This document shows, piece after piece, positions 45,898 through 54,926 of a DNA stretch of 64,000 nucleotides. The stretch is from Acidimicrobiia bacterium (lineage in GTDB: Bacteria; Actinomycetota; Acidimicrobiia; IMCC26256; JAGNEX01), in contig JAGNEX010000006.1 in assembly GCA_018003035.1 (NCBI GenBank), forward strand, positions 1-64,000. The letters run 5' to 3'. Made by a program: the position numbers and the translations under genes. The stretch's first letter is position 1. Each line of letters begins with the position of its first letter. Below the pieces are notes generated by a model. The model did no database searches and had not been told where the DNA came from. It was given only the letters and a program-made list of their open reading frames with translations.

Positions 45898-46617
45898 AAA
45901 CGTATGTTTGCACTCCGAGTGACGGGGTGCACGATCAAAGGAGCGATTCAAGACGCGATCGCGGAGACTGCGTCGGTACCGTGCCGGAGCGAAGTGGGCC
46001 CTACCCCCAACTGACAGGACCCACTCCACATATCCGGCCGAGGTACAAACCACGCAGAGTGGTCTGTACCTGCGACTGGGTCGCGTCCGCTGAAACACAG
46101 CAGACGCTCGATCTGTGGAACGGCGGACGGGCCGCCGCGATGGTCGTGTGTTGGGTGGGGCTGCCTGCACCGTGTGGCGCTTGCTGGCCCATTCACGAAC
46201 TCGTTGATTTGCCGGTTCGTAGGGGTAGTTCAACCCGACAACCGTGATTTTTAGAGGTTCAGAGCCCGACCTGGCAACGCGGACCCCGCCGTTTGGCGAG
46301 GGCTTATCACCCATTAATCCCTCCGTTGTATGTCCCCCCCGCCCTCACTGGACCCTCTTGCCACCGAACCGGTAAGCGCTTTGAAGACTGCTCTGTTTCT
46401 TGCGTGCCCAAGACCGCAAATCACTGGCGAATCGAATAGGGCACTTCGGCGTAGGTCACCGGCGGTGGGAACGCTCGAACGGTCGCTCCCGGGGCGATCG
46501 GGAGAGATCTGCCAACGCATGACTGCGGGTTCCGACCGAGCGCCGATGCGACCGACGCTACGGTGTCTGTGTTGACAAGCGTCACGAGGGGCGGCGCCAC
46601 ACCAAAGAGGGGCACAG
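45898..46617. other. Long divergent intergenic region with possible glycosyltransferase remnant
   Basis: About 720 bp lie between dinB and the LLM oxidoreductase gene. On the minus strand around 46160-46255, in frame with dinB, the translation LKITVVGLNYPYEP followed by REWASKRHTVQAAPP resembles the first 40 residues of WcaI-like glycosyltransferases. It then loses similarity. It may be a decayed remnant or chance. TTGACA at 46575-46580 has no matching -10. No other gene was found. Confidence 0.3.
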
Positions 46618-47514
46618 ATGGAGTTTTGGTTGACCTGCGGGATGATCCCGGTGGAACAACTCGTTCCGATCGCCACAGCCGCGGATGAGTTGGGCTTCGA
46701 CGGGATCTGCCTCCCCGACCACTTGGTCTATCCGCAGACGATCGACTCGAAGTATCCCTACTCCGCCGACGGCGCCGCCTGGTGGAAGCCGGACACTCCG
46801 TGGCCCGATCCCGTGACGTCTATGGCGGCGATGTCCGCCGTCACCACCCGCCTGCGCTTCTCAACGAACATCTTTGTGCTGCCGGTCCGCGGCCTGTGGG
46901 AAACGGCAAAGAGCGTCTCGACCCTGGCCTGTTTGGCTCCGGGACGGATCAGTCTTGGCGTGGGTGCGGGGTGGATGCGCGAAGAGTTCGAGCTGACTGG
47001 GAGCGCGTTTGACCGTCGCGGCGCCCGGATGGAAGAAATGATCGACATCCTTCGCCGCGTTTGGTCCGGTGGCATGGTGGAGCACTCCGGCGAGTTCTAC
47101 GACTTTCCAGCCGTGCAGATGTCCCCTGCCCCGGCCGAGCCTGTGCCGATTTGGATCGGAGGCGACTCGCCGCACGCGTACCGCCGAGCGGCAAGGATTG
47201 GCGATGGCTGGATCGGCATTGGCTACACCGAAGAAACCGTTTGGCATGCCCTTGATGGGCTCGATGCTGCTCGAACAGAGGCGCTCACCGCTGACCCGGC
47301 CCTTTCTGAACGCCAATTCGAAAAGCTGGTTGCCGTATATGCGCGACCAACCACCGACCTCCTTGGCGCCTTGAGCGCTCGCGGCGTGACCGGGTATCTG
47401 ACCGCCCCGTGGTTCGCGAGCAAGCACGACACGGCGTCCGTCGAGGCAAAGCTCGACTCGATGGCGTTCTATGCCGAAAAAGTCATGAACCCGTTGAAAA
47501 ACGCCCTGGCCTAA
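46618..47514 (+). CDS. LLM-class (luciferase-like, probably F420-dependent) oxidoreductase
   Basis: This 298-residue TIM-barrel protein of the bacterial luciferase superfamily has GFDGICLPDHLVYP (N-terminal barrel), RFSTNIFVLPVRGLWETAKS, LGVGAGWMREEFELTG, RGARMEEMIDILRRVWSGG, and EPVPIWIGGDSPHAYRRAAR near 178-197. In actinobacteria such proteins generally use coenzyme F420. The substrate is not predictable. The ATG at 46618 has AGAGGGG. A strong terminator follows the gene. No F420 biosynthesis gene is present here. Confidence 0.87.
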   Translation: MEFWLTCGMIPVEQLVPIATAADELGFDGICLPDHLVYPQTIDSKYPYSADGAAWWKPDTPWPDPVTSMAAMSAVTTRLRFSTNIFVLPVRGLWETAKSVSTLACLAPGRISLGVGAGWMREEFELTGSAFDRRGARMEEMIDILRRVWSGGMVEHSGEFYDFPAVQMSPAPAEPVPIWIGGDSPHAYRRAARIGDGWIGIGYTEETVWHALDGLDAARTEALTADPALSERQFEKLVAVYARPTTDLLGALSARGVTGYLTAPWFASKHDTASVEAKLDSMAFYAEKVMNPLKNALA

Positions 47515-47550
47515 CCGTCGAAGGTTGCGCCACTGGTCGTGTCTCGCTGT

Positions 47551-47584
47551 CCCCGCCAAGAACCACCAGTTCTTGGCGGGGTTT
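47551..47584 (+). terminator. Intrinsic terminator after the LLM gene
   Basis: A perfect 13-bp stem (CCCCGCCAAGAAC and complement) with a 5-nt loop is followed by TTT, 37 bp past the stop. The stem could also stop transcripts coming from the lipoprotein gene on the other strand. Confidence 0.8.
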
Positions 47585-47679
47585 CGCGTTGCGCCTCGGG
47601 CACCGGCGCGCACAGCGAGCTGAACCGACCCGGGGTGCCAGAGGCAAGACCCGCGGGTCGGACTTTCAGACTCGTGCTC

Positions 47680-48168
47680 TCAGCAGTAGGTGCTCTGACC
47701 TGCTTCGAGCACCTCTTTGCCGAGGTCGGAGGCGGCCTCAGCTCCTTCGAGCTGTTCGCACACCGCCTCATTTACGGCAGCTTCGTCACAACCAACGCCT
47801 GCCATGTCTTCCGCTAAGCCTTCGGAAGGTTTGGTGAGGTCTTCGAGGGTCGTAGCTCTGACGTCAGCAGACATGTCTGCGGGCAGGGTGTCGGCATACT
47901 CGGCGCCAGAGATGTAGTTCTGCGCGAACGTCTTACCGAGCTCTGTGCACACTGCAGCTTTGGCTTCATCCGGCATCGATCCCATGGTGTCCGCCATGGC
48001 GTCTTGCATCGCAGCGTCGTCTGCGGCAGCGTCTGCGGCGTCGTTTGAATCATCGTTCTCGGCCGTGTTGGTACCGGTGTCATCGGCGCTGGACGAATCG
48101 TCGTCATCGGAGGAACATGCCGCTAACACAAGCGCCAGAACCGCAAAAAATACAAGCAACCTACGCAT
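47680..48168 (-). CDS. Lipoprotein of a three-member tandem family (member 1)
   Basis: This 162-residue lipoprotein has a short signal with lipobox LAAC (Cys18), then SSDDDDSSSADD and an acidic, Ala-rich linker. A conserved domain follows with VCTELGKTF (about 73-81), GVGCDEAAVNEAVCEQLEGA (about 125-144) and a final Cys. The same lipobox-CSSDDD start, the C-x(8)-VC pair and overall length recur in the next two genes, so the three are paralogues. The ATG at 48168 has GAGGG. The family is not one I recognise. It presumably sits on the outer face of the membrane, and the cysteine pairs may form disulfides. Confidence 0.75.
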   Translation of the reverse strand: MRRLLVFFAVLALVLAACSSDDDDSSSADDTGTNTAENDDSNDAADAAADDAAMQDAMADTMGSMPDEAKAAVCTELGKTFAQNYISGAEYADTLPADMSADVRATTLEDLTKPSEGLAEDMAGVGCDEAAVNEAVCEQLEGAEAASDLGKEVLEAGQSTYC

Positions 48169-48513
48169 TGAATTCCCTCGCTTCCGGCGGCTCGCTATGT
48201 GCGGACAATCGAGCGGATGCTCCAACCGCCGGCCGACCGGCACGATACTGCAGAAGATGCAATGGGTGCGCCAAGTCCGCAGAAAATCAGCCGGACCCGT
48301 GCAGGTCATGAGGACGGGCACCTTGTCTGAAAGATTCAACAAGGAGGCCAGAGAACGAGGGCAAATGGCTGCCGAGCGGTCAGCGTCAAACGTGCTGGTC
48401 CAGCAACGCAGGTCAGTAAAAGGGGCTCGGAGTCTCTAAGAGCAATACTTCGAGTTATCAAGCCTCGAAGTTGGGACTTTGGACAAAAGGGTTGACCTTC
48501 TCGTGCTGGGCCG
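48169..48513. other. Intergenic region between lipoprotein genes 1 and 2
   Basis: About 345 bp between two same-strand paralogues. No gene or clear terminator was recognised. It probably contains the promoter of member 1, so the genes need not form one operon. Confidence 0.35.
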
Positions 48514-49359
48514 TCAGCCAGCCCACACGAGATTGGAGCGGTCGCCCGGGCAAATGACATCGATGAGTTGATCGGCAACTTTTCCGCTCTCAGCGATGAT
48601 GTAGGTCACTTCGACATCTGCCTGCATCGCCGAACACAAAGTCATGACCTCCATGAAGGCGGCTGGACTTTTTGGTAGCGCAAGGCTCGGGGGTACCAAG
48701 GCGACGGCCCGATCAAGCACGCTTTCACAGCTTTGACCAGCCGAAACGATCAAGGTTGCCGAGACCCCCTCCGCTTCGCAGAGCTTCTCGGATGACTGGG
48801 ATTGAAGAGACTCAACGCCTTGTGGGGCGCCGGGCGCTTCGCAGCTACCCGCAAACTCGGCCACCACAGCTTGAGAGACCATGTTGCCAGCCTCGATACC
48901 GACGATCTCGGCGCAGACTTTCTTGCTCATCTCCGAGTCATCGCAGTTGAGGCGCTCCTTCGCAGCGGTCATCTCGTCTTGATTGACGACCCCTTCGAGT
49001 TCGGCCTCCAAACTCTGCTGGGTCATGTTCGCCATCTCTTCCATCGGGATCGCGTCGAGCGTGCTGATGATCCCCTTAATGGCGGTCACCGTTTCGGCGG
49101 CAAGCTGATCGCAGTTTTCGACCGCCTTGAAGTCGGTCGCCTGGATCTCCGAGTCCCTGCCGCCGCTAACCTCCGTTGTCTCGGTACCGTCACCGCCGTC
49201 AGGGGTCGTACTGGTCATCTCCGAATCATCGGCCGCGGCAGTCGGCGTCGACTCTGCCCGCTGCGCCGTCGTTGTTTCGGACGACTTGTCGTCGTCATCG
49301 GACGAGCATCCAGCTACGACCACGGCCAAGACGGCAAATAGAGCGAAAAACCTTCTCAT
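48514..49359 (-). CDS. Lipoprotein of a three-member tandem family (member 2, extended)
   Basis: This 281-residue lipoprotein has lipobox VAGC (Cys18) then SSDDDDKSSE, and a Thr/Asp/Glu-rich linker to about 72. The shared domain follows: ENCDQLAAETV (about 80-90), RLNCDDSEMSKKVCAEIVGIEA (about 136-157; broken here as RLNCDDSEM then KKVCAEIV). After it comes an extra C-terminal part of about 105 residues, absent from its paralogues, with more cysteines (KLCEAEGV, GQSCESV, TLCSAM, VICPGDR). The ATG at 49359 has GGGGG upstream. The function is unknown; it is exported and anchored. Confidence 0.75.
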   Translation of the reverse strand: MRRFFALFAVLAVVVAGCSSDDDDKSSETTTAQRAESTPTAAADDSEMTSTTPDGGDGTETTEVSGGRDSEIQATDFKAVENCDQLAAETVTAIKGIISTLDAIPMEEMANMTQQSLEAELEGVVNQDEMTAAKERLNCDDSEMSKKVCAEIVGIEAGNMVSQAVVAEFAGSCEAPGAPQGVESLQSQSSEKLCEAEGVSATLIVSAGQSCESVLDRAVALVPPSLALPKSPAAFMEVMTLCSAMQADVEVTYIIAESGKVADQLIDVICPGDRSNLVWAG

Positions 49360-49500
49360 TTCAAACCCCCAAAGGTTGCCGACCGGTTCGCTAATGCGGT
49401 TGCGAGGGAGCGGCTGCTCCAAACCGTCGGCCAGGCGAGATGGTAGTAGAGGCGTTAGCGAAAAGACATCGATTCGCCTAGGCCGCAACCCAGAAACGGC

Positions 49501-49980
49501 CTAACAAGCGCCGTCAAACTCGCTCAACAGAGCTTCACCCATATCGCCTTTTGGTTCGATCTTGCCGAGGCCGTCACACACCAACGACTGGATCTCGCCC
49601 TCGCAATTCAAACGGGTACTCGCGGCCTCGAGTTGCTCGGTATCGATCGCTTCGCCTTGGGCCTGCATCTCTTGAGCAGTCAGCCCTCCACCATCTCCGG
49701 CGGCCGCCGCATCGAAGTTATTGATCATCACCCCGATGGCGCCCACGAACTGATCCGCAAGCTCCTGGCAGCTGTCGATGGAGGCGTAGTCGATCGACGC
49801 ACTCTCTGAGGTCTCGCCGGCAACAGCCGCAGTCCCAGCGGCGCCAGCCTTCTCGGATTCGTCTGCAACCGTCGAGTCCGCGGCGTCTGATGCGTCGGAG
49901 GACGCCCCCTTGTCGTCGTCGGAGGAGCATCCGACCAACACCGCTGCAAGAAGGACAAACGAGACGATCAGGCGATTCAT
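49501..49980 (-). CDS. Lipoprotein of a three-member tandem family (member 3)
   Basis: This 159-residue lipoprotein has lipobox VLVGC then SSDDDKGASS, and an Ala/Asp/Glu-rich linker to about 60. The shared domain has DSCQELADQFVGAIGVMI (about 69-86), RLNCEGEIQSLVCDGLGKIE (about 123-142) and FDGAC at the end. It is closest in plan to member 2, sharing RLNC and the VC pair. The ATG at 49980 has CGGAG at a good distance. It is the most upstream of the trio and the nearest to tRNA-Ala. The function is unknown. Confidence 0.75.
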   Translation of the reverse strand: MNRLIVSFVLLAAVLVGCSSDDDKGASSDASDAADSTVADESEKAGAAGTAAVAGETSESASIDYASIDSCQELADQFVGAIGVMINNFDAAAAGDGGGLTAQEMQAQGEAIDTEQLEAASTRLNCEGEIQSLVCDGLGKIEPKGDMGEALLSEFDGAC

Positions 49981-50154
49981 TGAAAACTCCGAGGGCAGAG
50001 ACGGGCGATTGGGCAGGACACAACGCTGGGCCCGAGTAGCGGACCGGGAACGGTGCAACATCGGTCTGCCCACAGTGGCGCCGGTCTGGCAGGGGGACTC
50101 AGTTTCGAGGAAGACGTCCGCTCGCTGACGCTAGGAGCGGACGTGAACATTAAG

Positions 50155-50227
50155 TGGAGACGATCGGGCTCGAACCGACGACCCCCTGCTTGCAAAGCAG
50201 GTGCTCTACCAACTGAGCTACGTCCCC
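50155..50227 (-). tRNA. tRNA-Ala(TGC)
   Basis: The 73-nt cloverleaf reads on the minus strand from GGGGACG. The acceptor stem is complete and includes the G3-U70 pair that is the alanine identity element. The D arm contains AGCTCAGTTGGTAGAGC, the anticodon stem-loop CCTGCTTTGCAAGCAGG carries TGC, and the T arm contains GGTTCGAGCC. The discriminator is A. CCA is not encoded. Confidence 0.97.
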
Positions 50228-50385
50228 AAAGTTGAGTACGGGAAACAGGCTACAGCGTCAGCGCTCTACACTCATCTTGGCGGCACGGTCTCCGTCCAAA
50301 AGTTTGGACGGTTATCGCGAAACACCGAGCACAAGACAGAAATCCGGCCATGAACGGTCGGGATGGCAACGAGGGCGAGGCAGCC

Positions 50386-51333
50386 ATGTCTGACGCAACA
50401 ACTTCACCGACCGACGATCAGATGTTCAAGCTGGGCGCCAGGATTCAGGGCGCGGCGGCAGCCGTGGGGGTGATCCTCACCGGCTTCGTAGTGATCCGCA
50501 CCGTTCAGGTGTTCCGCTTTCCCGAGTACTTCGAGATCGCCGGAGATGAGTTCTTTTTGAAGGCGCAGCGCCTGACCGCCTATTTCTCCGGTGACGTCCT
50601 GATCGGATTGTTGGTGGCCGCTTTTGCCATCCACATTGGCGGCTGGTTCGCGGGCGGCCGGGGTAGCGAGACCGTGCCGATGGTCGGGCGTATGACGATC
50701 ATGGCCTCCAGCATTCTGGTCGGCTTTATGAACTTGTTCGTTTCGGGATACATCTTGACCAACCTCGATAGCTTCACCTCTGCCATGTCGGGCGAAGACA
50801 TCCCGAAAGAGATTTGGATCGAACAGAGCTTGGCAGCCCTGCTGATTGGGTTGATCTCGGTGGTGACGATCGCGCTCGTGTCGCTTCAATCGATCCGTGC
50901 CGTTTCGGCCAGGCGGGCGCGCTGGGACACTCCGGCACCCGACTCCACGCAATCAAGTAGTGACACCGAGGCAAACGCGACCGACGCAAACGGCGCGGAA
51001 TCTGGCATTCCCGCGTCGTTTGGTTCTACCGACACCGCTGTGGTCGACATGGTTGGGGTCGACGCGCAAGATGTGGACGATGAAGAGGCGATCGTCACTG
51101 AAACGGTGGCACTCACGTTCGATGACGACGCGCCGGACTCGGGATTGGCTGCCGAGACCGGTGCTGATGAGTCGGCTGACGCAGCCCAGGACGGCGAATC
51201 GGAAGAAGCTACTGGCGAGGGCGCCCAATCGGACGGGGACTCGGCCGACGACGCTGAGGATGCCGGCCAGGGCGATGGAGACAACGACGGAGCGTCGGAC
51301 GCCGACTCGAAAGACGCCGATTCGAAGGATTGA
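50386..51333 (+). CDS. Four-helix membrane protein with a long acidic C-terminal tail
   Basis: This 315-residue protein has four predicted transmembrane helices at about 22-40, 70-88, 102-122 and 140-160. From about residue 175 to the end follows a low-complexity tail rich in Asp, Glu, Ser and Ala (EEATGEGAQSDGDSADDAED, then DADSKDADSKD), likely cytoplasmic and disordered. I recognise no family. The start is ATG 50386 with GAGG nearby; ATG 50350 is possible but lacks a ribosome site. It is divergent from tRNA-Ala and convergent with addA. Confidence 0.6.
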   Translation: MSDATTSPTDDQMFKLGARIQGAAAAVGVILTGFVVIRTVQVFRFPEYFEIAGDEFFLKAQRLTAYFSGDVLIGLLVAAFAIHIGGWFAGGRGSETVPMVGRMTIMASSILVGFMNLFVSGYILTNLDSFTSAMSGEDIPKEIWIEQSLAALLIGLISVVTIALVSLQSIRAVSARRARWDTPAPDSTQSSSDTEANATDANGAESGIPASFGSTDTAVVDMVGVDAQDVDDEEAIVTETVALTFDDDAPDSGLAAETGADESADAAQDGESEEATGEGAQSDGDSADDAEDAGQGDGDNDGASDADSKDADSKD

Positions 51334-51461
51334 ATCGGGGCTACAGCACGACCGTCAGGTGGACCTCACGCGACGACGCCGGGTCGGGAGCGCCCCGAAT
51401 GCAGCACTCGGGGCGGTTCGACCGGCCTTGTTGGCGGCCACCGGCCACCCGTCAGCGGTGG

Positions 51462-54400
51462 CTAGCTGGAAGTCGGAGGCCGCAGTCGGGCTTCGATGTC
51501 AGCGCGAGCCACCGCAAGGTCCGGTACGTCGACCTCCAACGGTTTGTCGGCGTTGGCGAAGACCAGAACGGCGCGCTGAACCGGTCGATTGACGGTCCGC
51601 TCGACGGCGAGTGCGTACGTCGCTGCCTGATATCGGTACTTCATTGCAAGAGGGTGGACACCCCCTGGCCCCGAAACCGCATCGGTCTTGTAGTCGACGA
51701 TGACGAGTCCATCAGGGCTCTCGATGAGCAGGTCCACGTAACCCTCGAGCAGGGTGCCTTCGATGTCGACGCCAACGTAGAGCTCTCGCCAGTGCGGGTG
51801 GCCCGCTGCGAGCTTGTAGACCGGTGACGCTCTGACGTGAGACACCAGACGCAACACCTCGGGTGCGCAATCACCGATCCCTTCGGAGTTCGCTTGCGCT
51901 ACTACCAACTGCTCGATCACCTGAGGGGGAGCATCTGAAATCGGGGCGAGCTGCAGAACGGAGTGAACGGCGCGCCCAATAGCTGCGCCGTTCCGAGGGG
52001 GGCGGGTGTCGAGGCCTGGAGCCAACTCGGCATCAATCAGATGTTCGTCCGCTTCGCTTGATGAGGCGGCAGGGCTAGACCACGGGGCAACCACGCCAAG
52101 AGCCTCGGCGACCGAGGTCGCAGCGATGATCTTCACCGAATCGTCCTGGGAACGACGTCGCGCCATGGCCTGCTGGACCGACTGACGCTCTGCGGCGGCC
52201 GCCGCCAAGGCCGGAGCCGTTACGTCAGGCAATTTGTCGGGGTCATCTTCGTCGGCCGGATCGCCGTCACGGTCGACCGCCCGTAGCGATCGATCTTCGG
52301 CGCGCTCTAAGCGGTCGACAGGCAGGTCTGGCCGGATGGCCTGGCACGAATCCTCGTCCGACGCACGGGCGGAGTGATTCATCACGTCGCGGGACGACTG
52401 CTCGTCCATTTGCTCGGCCAACAACCTCCCGAACGGAAAACGCTTTGGTCGACTCTTCTGACCGACGTAGTGCGTCGAGACGATTAAGTGGTCCCTCGCC
52501 CGGGTCGCCGCCACATAGAGCAGTCGCAGCCGTTCGTCGTCGTCCATCTGTTCTTCGAGGGCGTTGGCTTCGTCGTACGAACGAGTCGACACGTCGGCCT
52601 TCAATCGGACCACCAACTCGGTTGATTCCTCTGGCCACATAACCTGAACATGGCTGGTCAGCGCGGGCGGGCGGGTACTCAAACCGGACAGGCAGGCAAC
52701 AGGAAACTCGAGGCCCTTAGAGCCGTGCATGGTGAGGATTCTGACGGCGTCGATGTCTGATTCGGGGACGATCACTTCGCGCACACGGGCGTCTCCTCGT
52801 CGCTGCAGGTCAACCCAGCGCAAATAGTGGCGGAGGGTCGAGCCCTTCTGCTGTCCAAAAACCCGTGCTTGGTCGTGGACAAACCGGAGACGGCGCCAGG
52901 CATCGCGGGGGCGTGGCGACACGGACGTCAGGGGTATTAGGGAGCGCTCTCGGATGACTCGTTCGATCGTTTCGGCGATCGGCGCACTGCGCGCAACTTT
53001 GGATGCGGCGTTCAACCACGCCATCGCTTCCAACACCGTTGCGGGACTCGACTCAGCCGGGGCCGTTGTGTAGTTCCAGGTGTGATTGGCCTCTGCCCAC
53101 GCGATGAGATCGTCATCGGCACATGAGAACGCTGCTGACCGCAACGCTGCCACGATCGACACGTCGTTATTGGGATCGTCGAGGGCGTGGAGCGTCATCA
53201 TGAGGTCGTGAACTTCTTGGGTTCCGTAGATGAGTGTCGACGTCTCTACTCGGTAGGGAATTGCGGCCGCGTCCAGCGCTGCTTCGAGCTGTCGGAGCGA
53301 GGTCCGGGCCGGAATCAAGATGGCAATATCTGACAGCCGGGCGGGTCGCCACTGTCCCCCCACGAAAACTGGCCACTGTTCGGACAGGCACCTCCCGATG
53401 ATCTGAGCGAGCTCACTCGCTTCGGCTCGCCGCACGTCGTTTGCGGAGGTCCCACTCGGGTGTTCGACGCCGAAGCGGTGCACCGCACTCATGCTGTGCG
53501 ATTCGCGGGCGGCTACGAGGGGGACGTACGGCGGCTGCGCGCTGCCAACTCCCTCGCTCATCAACGCCCCGAAGGTTGCGTTTACCCAGTCAATGATCTC
53601 CGGGACCGACCGGAAGTTCTGGCTGAGTTCTACCGGTTCTGACTGAAACTGCCGTCCAACGTGGGCAAAAAGCTCGATGTCGGCCCGCCGGAACCGGTAG
53701 ATGGACTGCTTTGCGTCGCCGACGAAGAACATGCGTCCAGCCGCAACGGGTATGTCGTACCAGGGTGGCGGGTCGCTCGCATCCCATTCACTGGTATCCC
53801 CCGCGATGAGCACGGCGAGGTCGATCTGGAGCGGGTCGGTGTCTTGAAACTCATCGAGCAGGACCACTCGATAGCGGTCGTGCAGGGTTGCTCGTACCCG
53901 GGCGTCTTTGCGCAAAAGCTGGACCGACCGCACGAGCAGATCATGAAACTCCAGCTGACCCGCGCGGCGGCGCGCGTCTGCTTGGGCAAGAACCGCATCG
54001 GTCAGTTTTGACGCCGTGACCATCAGAAGGTTGGTGATGACGTCGGATTTGAAGTCAGCAAACCCCTCATAGGCTTGCGCTACTAACCCCAAGACGTCGC
54101 CTTTGGGCATCCGCCATGACCCGGCACGGCCAAGGTTGCCAACCCGTGGGGATTGAATCGAACTCATCCCTGCAAGTAGCACTGTCTGATCATCTTCTGA
54201 TTCTGAAGCGAGCTCGATGAGCGGGTTGATCTTGGCGATCTCAACGGTCAGCCGCTTGAACAACAGATCACTGTCGTCCGTGCAGTGGGTCAGCACGTCG
54301 GTCAGCTGTCGACGCGTTTGAACCAGAGTCTCGTTGCGGATTCGAAGGAGCTGCTGATCAAAGGGGACCAACCGGTCCCAGTTTTGGTTGAGGATGACGG

Positions 54401-54926
54401 CGAGTTCTCGAACTCGGGGCAACTTGACATCCAACGCGGCCAGGCGACCGAGAGCAGTGACGAGCTGAGGGTCTTGATCGACGGTTGCCAACCACCGCTG
54501 CCAACGAGCGTCGAAGGCAACAATCGAGGTCACGTCATCGAGGGGCTCGACGATCGGCGGCAGTCCGGCTTCGATGGGGAACTCGCGAAGGATTGACAGG
54601 GCAAAGCCATGCAGCGTGGTTATCGCTGCTCGATCCAGGTTGTGCAACGCGTCTCGGCACCGTTGCCTCTGGACGGGTTCGTCGAGCTCGTCGGCAGCCG
54701 CCCGAAGTTGGGAGCGAATCCGCTCCCGCAGTTCCGCTGCCGCAGCCTCGCTAAAGGTGATCGCAGCGAGCTGCTGTGACTTGAGTCGTCCCGTAGCGAT
54801 GTAGCGGACCAGCCGGGCGACCAGCGCTGTGGTCTTGCCAGATCCGGCGCTCGCCTGGACAAACAGGGTTTCATCCAGATTGTTAGCTATTCGAGTCCGA
54901 TGGTCGTGGTCGTGGAGAGCGGTCAC
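51462..54926 (-). CDS. addA: AddA-type UvrD/Rep helicase-nuclease
   Basis: This 1154-residue protein is an SF1A helicase with a C-terminal RecB-type nuclease. Walker A is FVQASAGSGKTTALVARLVR (residues 22-41), Walker B is YRVVLLDEFQDTDPLQIDLA near 350, motif III/IV lies in FVGDAKQSIYRFRRADIELF, motif V in ILTMHGSKGLEFPVACLS and motif VI in LLYVAATRARDHLIV. The nuclease has GRAVHSVLQ, GYVDLLIES and VIVDYKTDAV, then YRYQAATYALAVE. With the upstream partner it should process double-strand breaks for RecA. It overlaps addB by 4 nt (ATGA), so coupling is expected. An AdnA/B-type assignment is possible. Confidence 0.9.
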   Translation of the reverse strand: MTALHDHDHRTRIANNLDETLFVQASAGSGKTTALVARLVRYIATGRLKSQQLAAITFSEAAAAELRERIRSQLRAAADELDEPVQRQRCRDALHNLDRAAITTLHGFALSILREFPIEAGLPPIVEPLDDVTSIVAFDARWQRWLATVDQDPQLVTALGRLAALDVKLPRVRELAVILNQNWDRLVPFDQQLLRIRNETLVQTRRQLTDVLTHCTDDSDLLFKRLTVEIAKINPLIELASESEDDQTVLLAGMSSIQSPRVGNLGRAGSWRMPKGDVLGLVAQAYEGFADFKSDVITNLLMVTASKLTDAVLAQADARRRAGQLEFHDLLVRSVQLLRKDARVRATLHDRYRVVLLDEFQDTDPLQIDLAVLIAGDTSEWDASDPPPWYDIPVAAGRMFFVGDAKQSIYRFRRADIELFAHVGRQFQSEPVELSQNFRSVPEIIDWVNATFGALMSEGVGSAQPPYVPLVAARESHSMSAVHRFGVEHPSGTSANDVRRAEASELAQIIGRCLSEQWPVFVGGQWRPARLSDIAILIPARTSLRQLEAALDAAAIPYRVETSTLIYGTQEVHDLMMTLHALDDPNNDVSIVAALRSAAFSCADDDLIAWAEANHTWNYTTAPAESSPATVLEAMAWLNAASKVARSAPIAETIERVIRERSLIPLTSVSPRPRDAWRRLRFVHDQARVFGQQKGSTLRHYLRWVDLQRRGDARVREVIVPESDIDAVRILTMHGSKGLEFPVACLSGLSTRPPALTSHVQVMWPEESTELVVRLKADVSTRSYDEANALEEQMDDDERLRLLYVAATRARDHLIVSTHYVGQKSRPKRFPFGRLLAEQMDEQSSRDVMNHSARASDEDSCQAIRPDLPVDRLERAEDRSLRAVDRDGDPADEDDPDKLPDVTAPALAAAAAERQSVQQAMARRRSQDDSVKIIAATSVAEALGVVAPWSSPAASSSEADEHLIDAELAPGLDTRPPRNGAAIGRAVHSVLQLAPISDAPPQVIEQLVVAQANSEGIGDCAPEVLRLVSHVRASPVYKLAAGHPHWRELYVGVDIEGTLLEGYVDLLIESPDGLVIVDYKTDAVSGPGGVHPLAMKYRYQAATYALAVERTVNRPVQRAVLVFANADKPLEVDVPDLAVARADIEARLRPPTSS

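Noticed and set aside
46575-46580. TTGACA before the LLM gene as a promoter
   Set aside because: No TANNNT at 16-18 bp spacing follows, so it is not called.
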